Translations under genes and position numbers: made by a program
Assembly: GCF_009727955.1 (NCBI RefSeq)
Contig: NZ_WOBR01000002.1
Location: 222,524-286,523, forward strand
DNA from: Aliivibrio fischeri
GTDB lineage: Bacteria; Pseudomonadota; Gammaproteobacteria; Enterobacterales; Vibrionaceae
DNA length: 64,000 nt
Direction of reading: 5' to 3'
The notes under the pieces: generated by a model
Databases searched by the model: none
Seen by the model: only the letters and a program-made list of their open reading frames with translations
What the model was told of the DNA's origin: nothing
Part shown: in pieces, positions 1-9,562 of the stretch
How positions within the stretch are numbered: position 1 is the first letter of the stretch
How the letters are laid out: each line of letters starts with the position of its first letter

Positions 1-259
1 GCTTCAAACCCTCTATAATTTTATTTAGCCAGCCCGGTAAATTTGAACTAACTTGGTAATACACCCACTGACCTTCACGGGTATCAACCAACACACCAGA
101 TTGGCGCAACTGAGCTAAATGACGTGAAATCTTAGGCTGACTTTCATCTAGCGCTTCCGTTAATTGGTTTACACACAAACGACCTTCACGGGCAATAAGC
201 AATAAACAACGCATTCGCGTTTCATCTGACAACATTTTAAAAAATTGATGAGGTAACAT
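1..259 (-). CDS. ArsR/SmtB-family transcriptional regulator, C-terminal end cut by window
   Basis: This is a winged-helix repressor of the ArsR type. Reading leftwards from an ATG at 259 gives an open frame to the window edge, starting MLPHQFFKMLSDETRMRCLL. A helix-turn-helix follows (about residues 30-60, NQLTEALDESQPKISRHLAQL), then a wing ending in QWVYYQV. The family represses its own operon and releases DNA on binding arsenite or another metal or metalloid. No CxC-type metal motif stands out in the first 86 residues, so the inducer is open. The 3' end and any downstream ars genes lie outside the window. An inverted repeat just upstream of the start probably is its operator. Confidence 0.85.
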   Translation of the reverse strand, partial: MLPHQFFKMLSDETRMRCLLLIAREGRLCVNQLTEALDESQPKISRHLAQLRQSGVLVDTREGQWVYYQVSSNLPGWLNKIIEGLK

Positions 260-272
260 ACTTAGCCCTTAA

Positions 273-296
273 ATATGGATATATGCATTTCCATAT
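273..296. promoter_or_regulatory. Probable ArsR-type operator (inverted repeat)
   Basis: Two 7-bp arms, ATATGGA (273-279) and TCCATAT (290-296), form a perfect inverted repeat with a 10-bp spacer, 14 bp before the ArsR start codon. Position and shape fit autorepression by the ArsR-type protein; binding is inferred. Confidence 0.5.
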
Positions 297-390
297 ATAT
301 TAAATAGAGAGACGCAAAGATCAAGACTAAAAGACAAACTGTCATAAAAGATTCATACTAGAAAAAAGTATTGGCAAGGAAAGCTATCAC

Positions 391-1296
391 ATGAAAAACA
401 GCATAGACTTAAATTTATATCGTTTTATTGATTCACTTTATGAACAAAAATCGTTAACTAAAGTTTGTCATACATTAGACATCAGTAGAGCAACCTTTAA
501 TCGTTATTTATCTGAGTGTCGTGAACGCTTTAATAATGAATTATTCATTGCTGATAAAGGGCTTTATGCACCAACACTCTTTACTATTCAGTTGAACAAT
601 ATTATCAAAACCCCTTTAGAACAGCTTGAACAAGTACAACAAACTGCTAAATCGTTTAATAATAAAGATGCCAATATCGAATATATCTTTCATTTAGCAA
701 ATCCACTAAGCAACTTGCTAACCGTTCCACTTTTACAAGGATTAACCCGAGATGATTGGCATCCTAAAATATCCATTGTGGACTGGTCTTTAGAGGGAAT
801 AGAGTTTCCTAAATCAGGCGCACTATCTATCGGGATCTCAGGTTATCCGAACCAAATAAATGAACGTATCATTGAACGAAAACTCGGTGAATTAGCATTG
901 TTTGTGTATGTATCTCAACAGCACCCTTTAGCTAATTCATCCAAAGCTAGTCTTGCTGACTTAGAAAGATTTGATACCGTAAGAGTCTCAATGGGGGATC
1001 TCGATGACAGTACATACTATGAACGTCTACGAAAACAAACAGGCGTTAATTTAACACAGAAACTAACCGTTGCTTCCGTTTCTTCAGCCATTGAATGTGT
1101 TGAGATAAGCCAATATATTTTTGTTTGTTTTGATATTCCAACACAAAAATTACCCATCAATGTATCTAAACTACCTTTAACTCTCAACGAGAAAGCAATG
1201 ACATTTGAGGTAGGCCTTCAATATCATCGTGCTTACTACCAACACCCCATTATTAAACACATTGAAAAACTGCTGACTCAGATATTAAAGCAATAA
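391..1296 (+). CDS. LysR-family transcriptional regulator
   Basis: The product is 301 aa, the usual LysR length. It has an N-terminal helix-turn-helix (about residues 8-65, with SLTKVCHTLDISRATFNRYL) and a C-terminal region of the size of the periplasmic-binding-like effector domain. The HTH is somewhat divergent from typical LysR members. It stands alone, reading toward and convergent with the DUF1254 gene; the two are separated by a terminator. Its target and ligand cannot be told from sequence. The start is the first ATG, after a purine-rich AAGGAAAG stretch. Confidence 0.8.
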   Translation: MKNSIDLNLYRFIDSLYEQKSLTKVCHTLDISRATFNRYLSECRERFNNELFIADKGLYAPTLFTIQLNNIIKTPLEQLEQVQQTAKSFNNKDANIEYIFHLANPLSNLLTVPLLQGLTRDDWHPKISIVDWSLEGIEFPKSGALSIGISGYPNQINERIIERKLGELALFVYVSQQHPLANSSKASLADLERFDTVRVSMGDLDDSTYYERLRKQTGVNLTQKLTVASVSSAIECVEISQYIFVCFDIPTQKLPINVSKLPLTLNEKAMTFEVGLQYHRAYYQHPIIKHIEKLLTQILKQ

Positions 1297-1300
1297 GACA

Positions 1301-1340
1301 TAAAAAAGCCTCTGCCCATTAGTAATAACAAGCAGAGGCT
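1301..1340 (-). terminator. Intrinsic terminator of the DUF1254 gene
   Basis: A 9-bp perfect stem, AGCCTCTGC (1307-1315) and GCAGAGGCT (1332-1340), is followed on the minus strand by a T-run (plus-strand A-run 1302-1306). It lies between two convergent genes and may also stop the LysR transcript. Confidence 0.8.
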
Positions 1341-1362
1341 ATGGTTAAATTGCAACAATCTC

Positions 1363-2880
1363 TTATTTAACTAGTTCAATATCACCCGGTTTCCAAGAGT
1401 GATCATACCAAGCCTCTTGCGGTCCGTATAAACGTAAAATAGTAAACCACCCTTTACCCGGAACGGTTTCGACCCAGTTTGCTTCTTTGCCTTTTGGTGC
1501 TTTAGGTCCGAAATAAATATCAACAGAGCCATCTTTATTTTCAATTAACTTATCACGTTGATTATTCTTACTTGGTAGCGCTTGGCCTGTTTGTAGTTCA
1601 GAGCGTGTTTGCGGATCATATGCCACCACTGACCAGAAGTTTTTTGCCGGTACATTCGCAGGAATATTCAACTTATAATTTTTACCACCATCAAGATAAT
1701 CCCCCCCTTTCGATTTATCTACAATGGCATATTGGGAACCTTTATCTATGAGCTTCAGAGCCATCGCTGGTGTATTTACTGTCGCCATATAAAAGAAATA
1801 GGTACGGGCATCCAGATTACGCCCTCCTTCCCCTTTATCTACTAACCACTGATAATCTTTCCCAATAAATGCCGTTTTCCATAAACGATCCGAGTAAATA
1901 TAAGCGCCTTTATCTCGAGGTTGGAATATCAAAGCTCTTGCCGTTGCATTACCAATCGCTACACCATCTTTTAAGATCTTTTGCATACGAGCATCAGGAG
2001 CAAAGAGCTTTCCTTTTTGCAGACCAATACTCGACATTAAACCGCGCATTTCAGGGTCAATAAATGAAATAGGCTCTTTATCTAAAACAACTTTTAACTC
2101 ATCAAAATAATGTTCATTATTTGCATGGATGGTATTAAATTCTTTTTCACTTCCTGAGATAAATTCCATTTTAGGAGGCTGATTCTTCTTCGCTAATGGA
2201 TAAATTTTTAACTCACTTTTATACGCATTTACTGCCGCATCTGTTTTACCGTCTTTTAAAAACCCACGAGCAATAAACCAGTTAACATAACTTGTTGATT
2301 GAGAAACAAAGTACCCTTCAGGAACTTCCCCTTCATAACCTGGTGGAAGAATTAAATATTTTCCACCTTTACCTTTATCAGGCCCAACAATACCTAAGTC
2401 AGTAACAAACCTGAAAAAAGCGTCATTGACCGTTGTTGGCCCCATACCTGCCGGCACTTCAATAACAGTAGGACCATCACGTTCAAGATCTAAAAATGCA
2501 GAAGCATAAACGGTGTCGGTATTCCCGGTTAAAAACAGCGGATTCGAATCCATTAATTTATCAAACACCACCACTTGGTTTGATTTACTCACTCCAATAC
2601 TTTCATGCCCCATTCTTAATGCTTCTAATGATGCCATTGGGATTGCATTTAAAAAGACTTCAGTTGATCGAATAGTGTCTAAATTATCGTACAGCTTTTG
2701 GGTGGTTTCTATTGTTGGTGCACCATCAGTAAAATTCAGCTCTCCAATACTCGTACTTACGGCATCCGGAGTCATAATGTTTGTTGGTATATCTGTATTG
2801 TACTTATCAGTCGCAAACACTTGTGCCGTAAAAGCCAATGCAGTTAGTGCTACCAATGTTTTCAATTTTGATTTGATCAT
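1363..2880 (-). CDS. Exported DUF1254/DUF1214 domain protein
   Basis: This 505-aa protein has a clear Sec signal peptide (MIKSKLKTLVALTALAFTAQ, predicted cleavage after AQVFA, about residue 23) and so should act in the periplasm. The DUF1254 domain covers roughly residues 70-200 (includes the SNPLFLTGNTDTVY segment). The DUF1214 domain lies near the C-terminus, where an AKNFWSVVAYDP segment and the end GPQEAWYDHSWKPGDIEL are typical. The biochemical role of this family is not established. It is monocistronic with its own terminator. Function is unknown; family assignment is confident. Confidence 0.85.
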   Translation of the reverse strand: MIKSKLKTLVALTALAFTAQVFATDKYNTDIPTNIMTPDAVSTSIGELNFTDGAPTIETTQKLYDNLDTIRSTEVFLNAIPMASLEALRMGHESIGVSKSNQVVVFDKLMDSNPLFLTGNTDTVYASAFLDLERDGPTVIEVPAGMGPTTVNDAFFRFVTDLGIVGPDKGKGGKYLILPPGYEGEVPEGYFVSQSTSYVNWFIARGFLKDGKTDAAVNAYKSELKIYPLAKKNQPPKMEFISGSEKEFNTIHANNEHYFDELKVVLDKEPISFIDPEMRGLMSSIGLQKGKLFAPDARMQKILKDGVAIGNATARALIFQPRDKGAYIYSDRLWKTAFIGKDYQWLVDKGEGGRNLDARTYFFYMATVNTPAMALKLIDKGSQYAIVDKSKGGDYLDGGKNYKLNIPANVPAKNFWSVVAYDPQTRSELQTGQALPSKNNQRDKLIENKDGSVDIYFGPKAPKGKEANWVETVPGKGWFTILRLYGPQEAWYDHSWKPGDIELVK

Positions 2881-2996
2881 CTTTTCACCTTCATGGTTAG
2901 TTTTGATGGTTTAACTATAGGTCTATCCATTATTTATTTCTGATATTCACTAAGCTCAAATTTAAGCTTTGTTATTTACTTGTTTTTTTATCTCTT

Positions 2997-4184
2997 TTAT
3001 ATTCCCATACCCACTTGGAAATAAAGAGCTGTATCTTCTTCACTAAACGCTAAATCGATCCCTGTTTTCATACCATAGCGACGAGCAATTAAGTAACGAA
3101 AACCCACACCATAAGCATATTGTTCATCACCTTTGAATAATGACTGATGTTGTGATGATGCATAGCCTAAACCGGCAAAAACATTGCTCGACCAACGAAT
3201 GTTCCATTGGTAGTTAACTTGCCCTTCAAGTGATAAGGTTTGCTCTCCTTGATATCGGTTTCTTGCTATACCACGTAGCTCAATATCAGGGTAAGCTGGA
3301 GGGGGAAGAAAGTTTTCGTCAGTATAGAGTGATTTATAATACCCCCTCGCCGCAACAGACCACTCAGGTGTCAGTGTCCAATAATGACGGCCTTTAATAT
3401 TTAACGTATCAAAATCATAATCACTTCCAATATCATCTCTAAACCAAAGATATTCAACGGTATAATTCATCCCTTCGGTTGGATTTAAGAAGTTATTTTT
3501 TGTGTCGTATTCCATTAAAAGACCAAGACCTGACGCTGTTGGTGTCGTGTTCCCCAACCGATTTAAAATTTCATCAGCCTTAGGGTGACTATTAATGCTC
3601 AATTCAGGTTGAAAATACTTTTGCACGACTCCAAAAAACAACGGCGTATCATCGACACGAAACTGAAGCTGCTGCATACCACCACCACCACGCATACCAA
3701 ACTCCACCCCGCTATTTCCAACAATGGGTTCTAGCGCTCCGGCATTATTCTTTTGGCGATAAAAGATCATATTCATATCACCATAAGCCAAACCTCCCAT
3801 GTAACGGATGGTGTCTTTATTCCAAGTTCTTCTATGCCCAATGAAACCCATCCATGTGCCATTTTCTGTTGCTAAACCACCAGCCACAGTTATTGCAGGA
3901 GTTAATAGCTGAGCACCTCCATCCAAAGAGGTTGCCGCCAATTGTTTACGCTTTTCTCTCTGCTGATCAGATTCATGCAAAAACACACCAGCAAAGCCGA
4001 AACCATAACCTAAAGCAGGTTCGGTTATTAAAATTGGTACTGGTAAAAAACCATAAGCGTTTTCTGCAAGGTACTCTCCCATATCGAGCTTTCCGTCGAT
4101 AGGGTCATAAAAATCAACTGCTGAAGAAGCAAAAGAAACACTTAAGCTCATTAATACTAATAACCGAGAGGTATAAAGTGACAT
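2997..4184 (-). CDS. BamA/TamA-like outer membrane beta-barrel protein
   Basis: The 395-aa product begins with a signal peptide (MSLYTSRLLVLMSLSVSFAS, cleavage near SSA). It continues with alternating hydrophobic/aromatic strands, for example GLGLLMEYDTKNNFLNPTEG, a segment typical of the surface-antigen (D15/Omp85) C-terminal barrel. No POTRA domains are evident, so this is a barrel-only relative rather than BamA itself. It should sit in the outer membrane. It follows the DUF1254 gene on the same strand after a 116-bp gap, so the two might be co-expressed, but each could have its own promoter. Substrate or role is unknown. Confidence 0.75.
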   Translation of the reverse strand: MSLYTSRLLVLMSLSVSFASSAVDFYDPIDGKLDMGEYLAENAYGFLPVPILITEPALGYGFGFAGVFLHESDQQREKRKQLAATSLDGGAQLLTPAITVAGGLATENGTWMGFIGHRRTWNKDTIRYMGGLAYGDMNMIFYRQKNNAGALEPIVGNSGVEFGMRGGGGMQQLQFRVDDTPLFFGVVQKYFQPELSINSHPKADEILNRLGNTTPTASGLGLLMEYDTKNNFLNPTEGMNYTVEYLWFRDDIGSDYDFDTLNIKGRHYWTLTPEWSVAARGYYKSLYTDENFLPPPAYPDIELRGIARNRYQGEQTLSLEGQVNYQWNIRWSSNVFAGLGYASSQHQSLFKGDEQYAYGVGFRYLIARRYGMKTGIDLAFSEEDTALYFQVGMGI

Positions 4185-4582
4185 CTAAAACATCCATATT
4201 TAAGAAGCAAATATATTACTTAAAATCGATAGTTTATCGTCTACTCACCTTAATGATTGTGATAAACCAACTGAATAAAGTATGGCAATAAATATAATAA
4301 AAACAAACCTACAAACCAGATACGACCGATATCATTCAGAACTATAATCTGGATCTAATTTATTCCTCTTCCCAACAAAACGGATAATGAACCAACATAC
4401 ATTTATTACCCATATGTAAAAGTGACTTTCATTTATTGACTATTATCACGAATTAAGAAATAAATATAATAGCCGCATTGAAACTCAGCACACACTGTTG
4501 CGCTCTGTAATGAAGATTATTCTTTGGTTTATTCTCGAGTGATTTAACTCCTCTCTAAGCCAAAATACTATGAGAAAATGCT
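4185..4582. other. 398-bp intergenic region between divergent genes
   Basis: This AT-rich region separates the barrel protein (minus) from the NDH-2-like gene (plus). A TATAAT hexamer at 4465-4470 and a TTGACT at 4436-4441 point toward the flavoprotein gene, but they are 23 bp apart, too far for one ordinary sigma-70 promoter. No RNA gene, repeat or open frame worth calling was seen. Confidence 0.4.
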
Positions 4583-5809
4583 ATGTCCCGAATCATTGTT
4601 GTAGGCGGTGGCGCTGCTGGTCTAGAGCTATCGACCTTATTAACCAAATCAACCCGTAAAGAAGATGAAATCATTCTGGTTGAACCTGAAACACATCATT
4701 ATTGGAAACCTCGTTTGCACGAAATCGCAGCTGGCACATTTGATAGTGATTTAGATTCGGTTTGTTATTTCACTCACGGGGCTCATCACGGTTACCAACA
4801 TTATCAAGGTGCGATGACGGGAATCGATCGTGAAAACCAAACCTTATTAGTTCGTCGTCCAGATGGCACAGAATCAGGCTTAAGTTATGATTACCTTGTA
4901 GTTGCCATTGGCGCAATCAGTAATGACTTTAATACTCTAGGCGCTCAAGACCACTGCCTATTTTTAGATTCAGCAGGTCAAGCACGCCAAGCGTGGAATC
5001 AAATTAGTCAAATCTTACGCGAAGGAAAAAGCAGCACAATAAACATTGTAGGAGCTGGTGCTACTGGTGTTGAGTTAGCGGCCGAATTAGCTCGAGTAAG
5101 TAAAAAATTAAAACGCTATAACGCATCATCTTTAAGTATTAATTTAATTGAAGCGGCACATCGTGTATTACCTAATAGCCCACAAAAAATGTCTGATAAG
5201 GTATTAAAAGAGCTAGAAAAAAGTGGTGTAAGTGTATTACTAGAAACTCGCATTAGCGAAGTAACAGCAAATGGCATGCGAACGGATGTTGATAAATTTC
5301 TTGGTGCTGATATCCAATTTTGGGCTGCGGGTGTAAAAGCACCGGATTGGTTAAATGGTATTGGGAACTTAAGCTACAACCGTATGAACCAAATTAACGT
5401 GAACCAAAATCTGAGCTCAACCGAAGATCCTCGTATCTTTGCTATTGGTGATTGCGCTGCAATTCCACAACCTGATGGTTCTTTTGTTCCACCAAAAGCT
5501 CAAGCCGCTAACCGTGCAGCAGTTCACTTAGCTAAGAGTTTAGGTCGTTATTTACGTGGAAAAGAGCTAACAGATTTTATCTTCCAAGACAGTGGAATGG
5601 TGGTTGCTGTTGGTCATCACTTTGCCGTTGGCACTTTTGCTCCGGGAACTCGCTTAGAAGGAAAATTAGTGTTACAAGGTCGATTAATTCGCCGTTTATA
5701 CGACACGATTTTCCGCCTACACCAACGCACAGTGACAGGAATGTTTACTGTCTCTCGCTTAATGATCACTAAGCGCTTAAAAGCCTTCTTTAAACCAGCA
5801 GGAATTTAA
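4583..5809 (+). CDS. NDH-2-like FAD/NAD(P)-dependent oxidoreductase
   Basis: The 408-aa flavoprotein has an N-terminal FAD-binding Rossmann motif (VVGGGAAGLEL, residues 5-15). A second nucleotide-binding motif (NIVGAGATGVELAAELARV, about residues 154-172) should bind NADH. An FAD-contacting segment, FAIGDCAA, lies near residue 290. The order and spacing match type II NADH dehydrogenases, which pass electrons from NADH to quinone at the inner membrane face without pumping protons. It could be an additional Ndh-like enzyme rather than the housekeeping Ndh. The C-terminal ~60 residues are basic and amphipathic, fitting peripheral membrane attachment. It is monocistronic, ending at a shared terminator. 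Confidence 0.82.
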   Translation: MSRIIVVGGGAAGLELSTLLTKSTRKEDEIILVEPETHHYWKPRLHEIAAGTFDSDLDSVCYFTHGAHHGYQHYQGAMTGIDRENQTLLVRRPDGTESGLSYDYLVVAIGAISNDFNTLGAQDHCLFLDSAGQARQAWNQISQILREGKSSTINIVGAGATGVELAAELARVSKKLKRYNASSLSINLIEAAHRVLPNSPQKMSDKVLKELEKSGVSVLLETRISEVTANGMRTDVDKFLGADIQFWAAGVKAPDWLNGIGNLSYNRMNQINVNQNLSSTEDPRIFAIGDCAAIPQPDGSFVPPKAQAANRAAVHLAKSLGRYLRGKELTDFIFQDSGMVVAVGHHFAVGTFAPGTRLEGKLVLQGRLIRRLYDTIFRLHQRTVTGMFTVSRLMITKRLKAFFKPAGI

Positions 5810-5838
5810 TTTAATGTCATGGTTTTAAAGAGATAAAT

Positions 5839-5871
5839 AAAAACGGCAGCCTATTCGAGACTGCCGTTTTT
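5839..5871. terminator. Bidirectional intrinsic terminator between NDH-2-like gene and glmS
   Basis: The stem AAAAACGGCAG (5839-5849) with CTGCCGTTTTT (5861-5871) has an 11-nt loop and A/T tracts on both sides, so it can end transcripts from both convergent genes. Confidence 0.85.
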
Positions 5872-5895
5872 GTTCCACTATAGAACAACTAAAAC

Positions 5896-7728
5896 TTACT
5901 CCACCGTTACCGCTTTCGCTAAGTTACGAGGCTGATCGACATCCGTCCCTTTAATTAAGGCAACATGGTACGAAAGTAACTGCATCGGAATGGTGTAGTA
6001 AATTGGCGCAGTAATATCACTCACATGAGGCATGGTAATGATCTTCATGCTTTCATCCGCTTCAAAGCCTGCTTGCTCATCAGCAAATACATACAATAAG
6101 CCACCACGAGCACGCACTTCCTCTACGTTTGATTTTAGCTTCTCTAGTAAATCATTAGTCGGTGCAACCACCACAACTGGCATCTCTGCATCAATAAGCG
6201 CTAATGGACCATGCTTTAACTCACCTGCTGCATATGCTTCAGCATGAATATAAGAAATTTCTTTCAACTTCAAAGACGCTTCAACAGCAATTGGATAAAA
6301 CTCCCCACGACCTAAAAATAATGTGTGATGTTTATCTGCAAAATCAGGGGCTAACGCTTCAATCTCTTTATCAAATGATAATGCTTGTTCAATTTGAGCA
6401 GGTAACGCATGCAGCGCTTCAACAATCTCTTTTTCTTTCTCTTTTGAGATACGGTTTTGTTGTTTACCAAGCGCTGTTACTAGCATAAGTAATGCAGCCA
6501 GCTGAGTAGTAAATGCTTTGGTTGACGCGACACCAATTTCAGTTCCCGCACGTGTCATGAAAGCAAAATCAGATTCACGAACCAATGAAGAACCCGCTAC
6601 GTTACATACCGTCATTGCGCCCATGTAGCCACGTTCTTTAGCTAAGCGAAGAGCTGCTAACGTATCAGCCGTTTCACCTGATTGAGATAAAGTAATTAAT
6701 AAACTATTTGGACGAGTTACAAACTTGCGGTAACGGAACTCAGAAGCAATTTCCACATCGCAACTCACCCCTGCTAATGACTCAAACCAATAGCGTGCTG
6801 TCATCCCTGCATTGTAAGAGGTACCACAAGCAATGATTTGTACATGTTCAACTTTATTTAAAATCTCAACCGCATTCACACCAATACTTTCTGTTACAAC
6901 AGAATCATTAGTGATGCGCCCTTCCATAGTATTAATTAACGCTTTTGGCTGCTCAAACACTTCTTTTTGCATGAAATGACGATATTGACCCTTATCACCC
7001 GCATCATGCTCTGCATTTGATTCCGTAATAGCACGTTCAACCTGCTCACCACGAGCGTCAAATACACGGATTTCACGACGAGTAATCTCTGCAACATCCC
7101 CTTCTTCAAGATACATAAAGCGACGAGTTACATTCAATAATGCCAGTTGATCTGAAGCTAGAAAGTTTTCACCAACACCACAACCAATGACGATTGGACT
7201 ACCAGAACGAGCAACAACTAAGCGTTCTGGATCACGTCGATCCATGACCACTGTGCCATAAGCACCTTCTAGCTGAGTTGCTGTTTTCTGAACCGCTTCA
7301 AGCAATGAACCAGACGAACGCAACTCCCATTCAACCAAATGAGCAATCACTTCGGTATCGGTTTGAGATTCAAAAATATAGCCGCGCTCTTGTAGTAAAG
7401 CACGCAATGACTCGTGATTCTCAATAATACCGTTGTGAACCAGAGTAATGTCTCCTGATACGTGTGGGTGTGCATTCACTTCTGATGGTTCACCATGTGT
7501 AGCCCAACGTGTATGAGCGATACCTGTACCACCAACTACATGCGCTTCCTCAACCGCATCAGCAAGCTCTTTTACCTTACCTAAACGACGAATACGCGTG
7601 TAATTATGCTCAGCATCAACAACGGCAACTCCAGCAGAGTCATAACCGCGATACTCTAAACGACGTAAGCCTTCAACTAAGATCTCAGCAACATCTCTTT
7701 GTGCTACAGCACCAACAATCCCACACAT
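5896..7728 (-). CDS. glmS: Glutamine--fructose-6-phosphate aminotransferase (isomerizing)
   Basis: GlmS makes glucosamine 6-phosphate from fructose 6-phosphate and glutamine, the first step toward UDP-GlcNAc for peptidoglycan and LPS. The 610-aa length matches the family. The N-terminal Ntn-glutaminase domain begins MCGIVGAVA with the catalytic Cys2, and includes HTRWATHG and HNGIIEN. Two SIS sugar-isomerase domains follow (about 285-425 and 455-600, with SQSGETADT and [18 protein letters not shown]). The end [15 protein letters not shown] carries the conserved C-terminal loop. A good GGAG ribosome site precedes the ATG. A DeoR-type regulator gene lies 92 bp upstream on the same strand. Confidence 0.98.
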   Translation of the reverse strand: MCGIVGAVAQRDVAEILVEGLRRLEYRGYDSAGVAVVDAEHNYTRIRRLGKVKELADAVEEAHVVGGTGIAHTRWATHGEPSEVNAHPHVSGDITLVHNGIIENHESLRALLQERGYIFESQTDTEVIAHLVEWELRSSGSLLEAVQKTATQLEGAYGTVVMDRRDPERLVVARSGSPIVIGCGVGENFLASDQLALLNVTRRFMYLEEGDVAEITRREIRVFDARGEQVERAITESNAEHDAGDKGQYRHFMQKEVFEQPKALINTMEGRITNDSVVTESIGVNAVEILNKVEHVQIIACGTSYNAGMTARYWFESLAGVSCDVEIASEFRYRKFVTRPNSLLITLSQSGETADTLAALRLAKERGYMGAMTVCNVAGSSLVRESDFAFMTRAGTEIGVASTKAFTTQLAALLMLVTALGKQQNRISKEKEKEIVEALHALPAQIEQALSFDKEIEALAPDFADKHHTLFLGRGEFYPIAVEASLKLKEISYIHAEAYAAGELKHGPLALIDAEMPVVVVAPTNDLLEKLKSNVEEVRARGGLLYVFADEQAGFEADESMKIITMPHVSDITAPIYYTIPMQLLSYHVALIKGTDVDQPRNLAKAVTVE

Positions 7729-7802
7729 GGCGACACTCCATTATTCTAATATATAAATTTTTTACTTTTTAACCGTAACTCGACAGCAATAAAAACAACG
7801 GT

Positions 7803-7813
7803 TAAAACGAAAC
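7803..7813 (-). promoter_or_regulatory. Candidate operator for the DeoR-type regulator upstream of glmS
   Basis: Read on the minus strand this is GTTTCGTTTTA, identical to 8619-8629 upstream of the regulator gene. It sits 75 bp before the glmS start. DeoR/GlpR-family operators often contain TTTCG or TTCGTTT repeats; the role here is inferred. Confidence 0.4.
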
Positions 7814-7820
7814 GTAATAA

Positions 7821-8582
7821 TTAAGCTCTAATCACTTTTACGTTGTGTGACTCAATTTTTTGTTGCTGCTCTGGGCTTAAATCATTATTGGTGATCAGCA
7901 CATCAATGCTTTCCCATGGCAACTCTACATTTGGGATTTTTCGACCAATTTTTTCTGATTCGACCATCAAAATGACCTCACGAGCGACTTCTGACATCAC
8001 TCGGCTTAAACCAACAAGCTCATTGAACGTTGTGGTTCCTCGCTCTAAATCGATTCCATCCGCACCAATAAACAACTGATCAAAATCATAGGATCGTAAT
8101 ACCGATTCAGCCACTTTTCCCTGAAACGAATCAGAGTGACTATCCCATGTTCCCCCAGTCATTAATAAGGTTGGTTCGTTTTCAATCTCTTGTAATGCAT
8201 TCGCAACAGGCAATGAGTTTGTCATCACAACTAACCCATTTCGTTTCGATAACTGATTAATTAATGCTGCGGTTGTACTACCACTATCAATAATGATCCG
8301 ATTATGATCTTTAATCAGTTCCACTGCTGCCATTGCTATAGATAACTTTCGATTCGAAACTTCTTCACAATTATCTTCTTGAATGATGTTTGATGGCATT
8401 AAAACAGCACCACCATACTTACGCATCAGTAACCCATTCTTCTCTAACTCAGTTAAGTCTTTTCTAATGGTAACTTCAGATATATCAAATAGGTCTGATA
8501 AATGCTCTACGCTCACTTCACCTTGTTCTGTTAATAAAGAAAGGATCATATGGCGACGTTGTTTTGTATTTCTTTTTGACAT
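7821..8582 (-). CDS. DeoR/GlpR-family transcriptional regulator
   Basis: This 253-aa regulator has an N-terminal DeoR winged helix (about residues 6-60; VEHLSDLFDISEVTIRKDLTEL). A DeoR C-terminal sensor domain follows, with IIDSGSTTAALINQL and the family signature FIGADGID. Such proteins sense phosphorylated sugars. Its placement directly before glmS suggests it responds to an amino-sugar phosphate and controls glmS and itself. Three TTCGTTTT-like repeats lie in its own upstream region and one before glmS. The ligand is inferred only from context. Confidence 0.85.
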   Translation of the reverse strand: MSKRNTKQRRHMILSLLTEQGEVSVEHLSDLFDISEVTIRKDLTELEKNGLLMRKYGGAVLMPSNIIQEDNCEEVSNRKLSIAMAAVELIKDHNRIIIDSGSTTAALINQLSKRNGLVVMTNSLPVANALQEIENEPTLLMTGGTWDSHSDSFQGKVAESVLRSYDFDQLFIGADGIDLERGTTTFNELVGLSRVMSEVAREVILMVESEKIGRKIPNVELPWESIDVLITNNDLSPEQQQKIESHNVKVIRA

Positions 8583-8596
8583 AAAAAACTCAATAA

Positions 8597-8664
8597 GTTT
8601 CGATTTGAAAGAAGTTTAGTTTCGTTTTATTTGATTGTCTAGCCCTTCAAATTAATTCGTTTTA
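8597..8664 (+). promoter_or_regulatory. Cluster of three TTCGNTTT repeats upstream of the DeoR-type regulator
   Basis: GTTTCGATTTG (8597-8607), GTTTCGTTTTA (8619-8629) and ATTCGTTTTA (8655-8664) are direct repeats within 70 bp, just upstream of the regulator start codon at 8582. They are a plausible autoregulatory operator array. Confidence 0.45.
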
Positions 8665-8808
8665 AATATTAAGATCCTAATAAAAAAGCGATTCAATGCT
8701 CTAGAGATCATGAGTTAGAGAGGCAGCGCAGATTTTGGCGACTAAAAATTGCTCAAAACACAAGAGGATGTTAATTTTATTTTATAACTTATAAGGAATC
8801 TTGTAGCT

Positions 8809-9438
8809 ATGGACGACAACTACACCATTATCATCGCAGACGATCACCCCTTATTTCGCAATGCACTTTTTCAATCTATCCACATGGCAATCAGTGGTGC
8901 AAACCTGCTAGAAGCTGATTCATTAGAGGCGTTATTAAAAGTATTAGAGAAAGAACCAGAACCCGATTTACTGCTATTAGACTTAAAAATGCCCGGCAGT
9001 AACGGCATGTCAGGCTTAATCCAATTACGTTCTCAATATCCTGATTTACCGATTGTGGTTGTGTCTGCTAGTGAAGAAGCAAGCATCGTATCTCAAGTTA
9101 AAACCCATGGTGCATTCGGCTTTATTCCTAAATCCAGTGACATGAAGTCGCTTATCGGAGCACTTAACCAAATTTTAGCGGGGGATTCCTATTTTCCTGC
9201 TGGTGCAATAAAGAATTCAGCAGCTTGCGATGATTTAGCGACAAAAATAGCTGCGCTAACACCTCAGCAGTATAAAGTTCTTGGAATGCTGTCAGATGGA
9301 TTGCTCAATAAACAAATTGCGTATGATTTAGACGTCTCAGAAGCCACAATAAAAGCACACATGACGGCTATATTTAGAAAATTAGGAGTGAAGAATCGCA
9401 CTCAAGCCGTCATTCTTTTACAACAAACGGAAAGTTAA
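8809..9438 (+). CDS. crbR: LuxR-type response regulator, probable acetate-switch regulator CrbR
   Basis: The 209-aa protein has a receiver domain (residues 5-125) with the acidic pair D11-D12, phosphorylation site D58 (LLLLDLKMPGS) and K108. A LuxR/NarL HTH follows (about 145-205; NKQIAYDLDVSEATIKAHM). In Vibrio the CrbS hybrid kinase and the LuxR-type CrbR activate acs and acetate consumption. A CrbS-type kinase at 20868-24308, acs at 28458 and an acetate-type symporter 1.2 kb downstream support this pairing. The symbol rests on context and domain match rather than a sequence search. The gene is monocistronic, with a palindromic repeat 50 bp after its stop. Confidence 0.8.
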   Translation: MDDNYTIIIADDHPLFRNALFQSIHMAISGANLLEADSLEALLKVLEKEPEPDLLLLDLKMPGSNGMSGLIQLRSQYPDLPIVVVSASEEASIVSQVKTHGAFGFIPKSSDMKSLIGALNQILAGDSYFPAGAIKNSAACDDLATKIAALTPQQYKVLGMLSDGLLNKQIAYDLDVSEATIKAHMTAIFRKLGVKNRTQAVILLQQTES

Positions 9439-9489
9439 CCAAGATATAACACTCTAGACGCTAAAATAAATTAAACTCTGCTTTACGCT

Positions 9490-9526
9490 ATACCAATCAA
9501 TATGACTTCACATCATTGATTGGTAT
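9490..9526. repeat. Intergenic palindrome with ATACCAATC ends
   Basis: The 12-bp arms ATACCAATCAAT (9490-9501) and ATTGATTGGTAT (9515-9526) form a hairpin between crbR and the marC-like gene. The same ATACCAATC/GATTGGTAT ends flank a longer palindrome at 35706-35753, so this looks like a dispersed repeat family. Confidence 0.65.
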
Positions 9527-9562
9527 TCCATCCCTCTGTGTAACCTAACCTCTGGGAGAATC

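Noticed and set aside
4436..4470. Sigma-70 promoter TTGACT...TATAAT before the NDH-2-like gene
   Set aside because: The hexamers are 23 bp apart, outside the usual 16-19 bp range.
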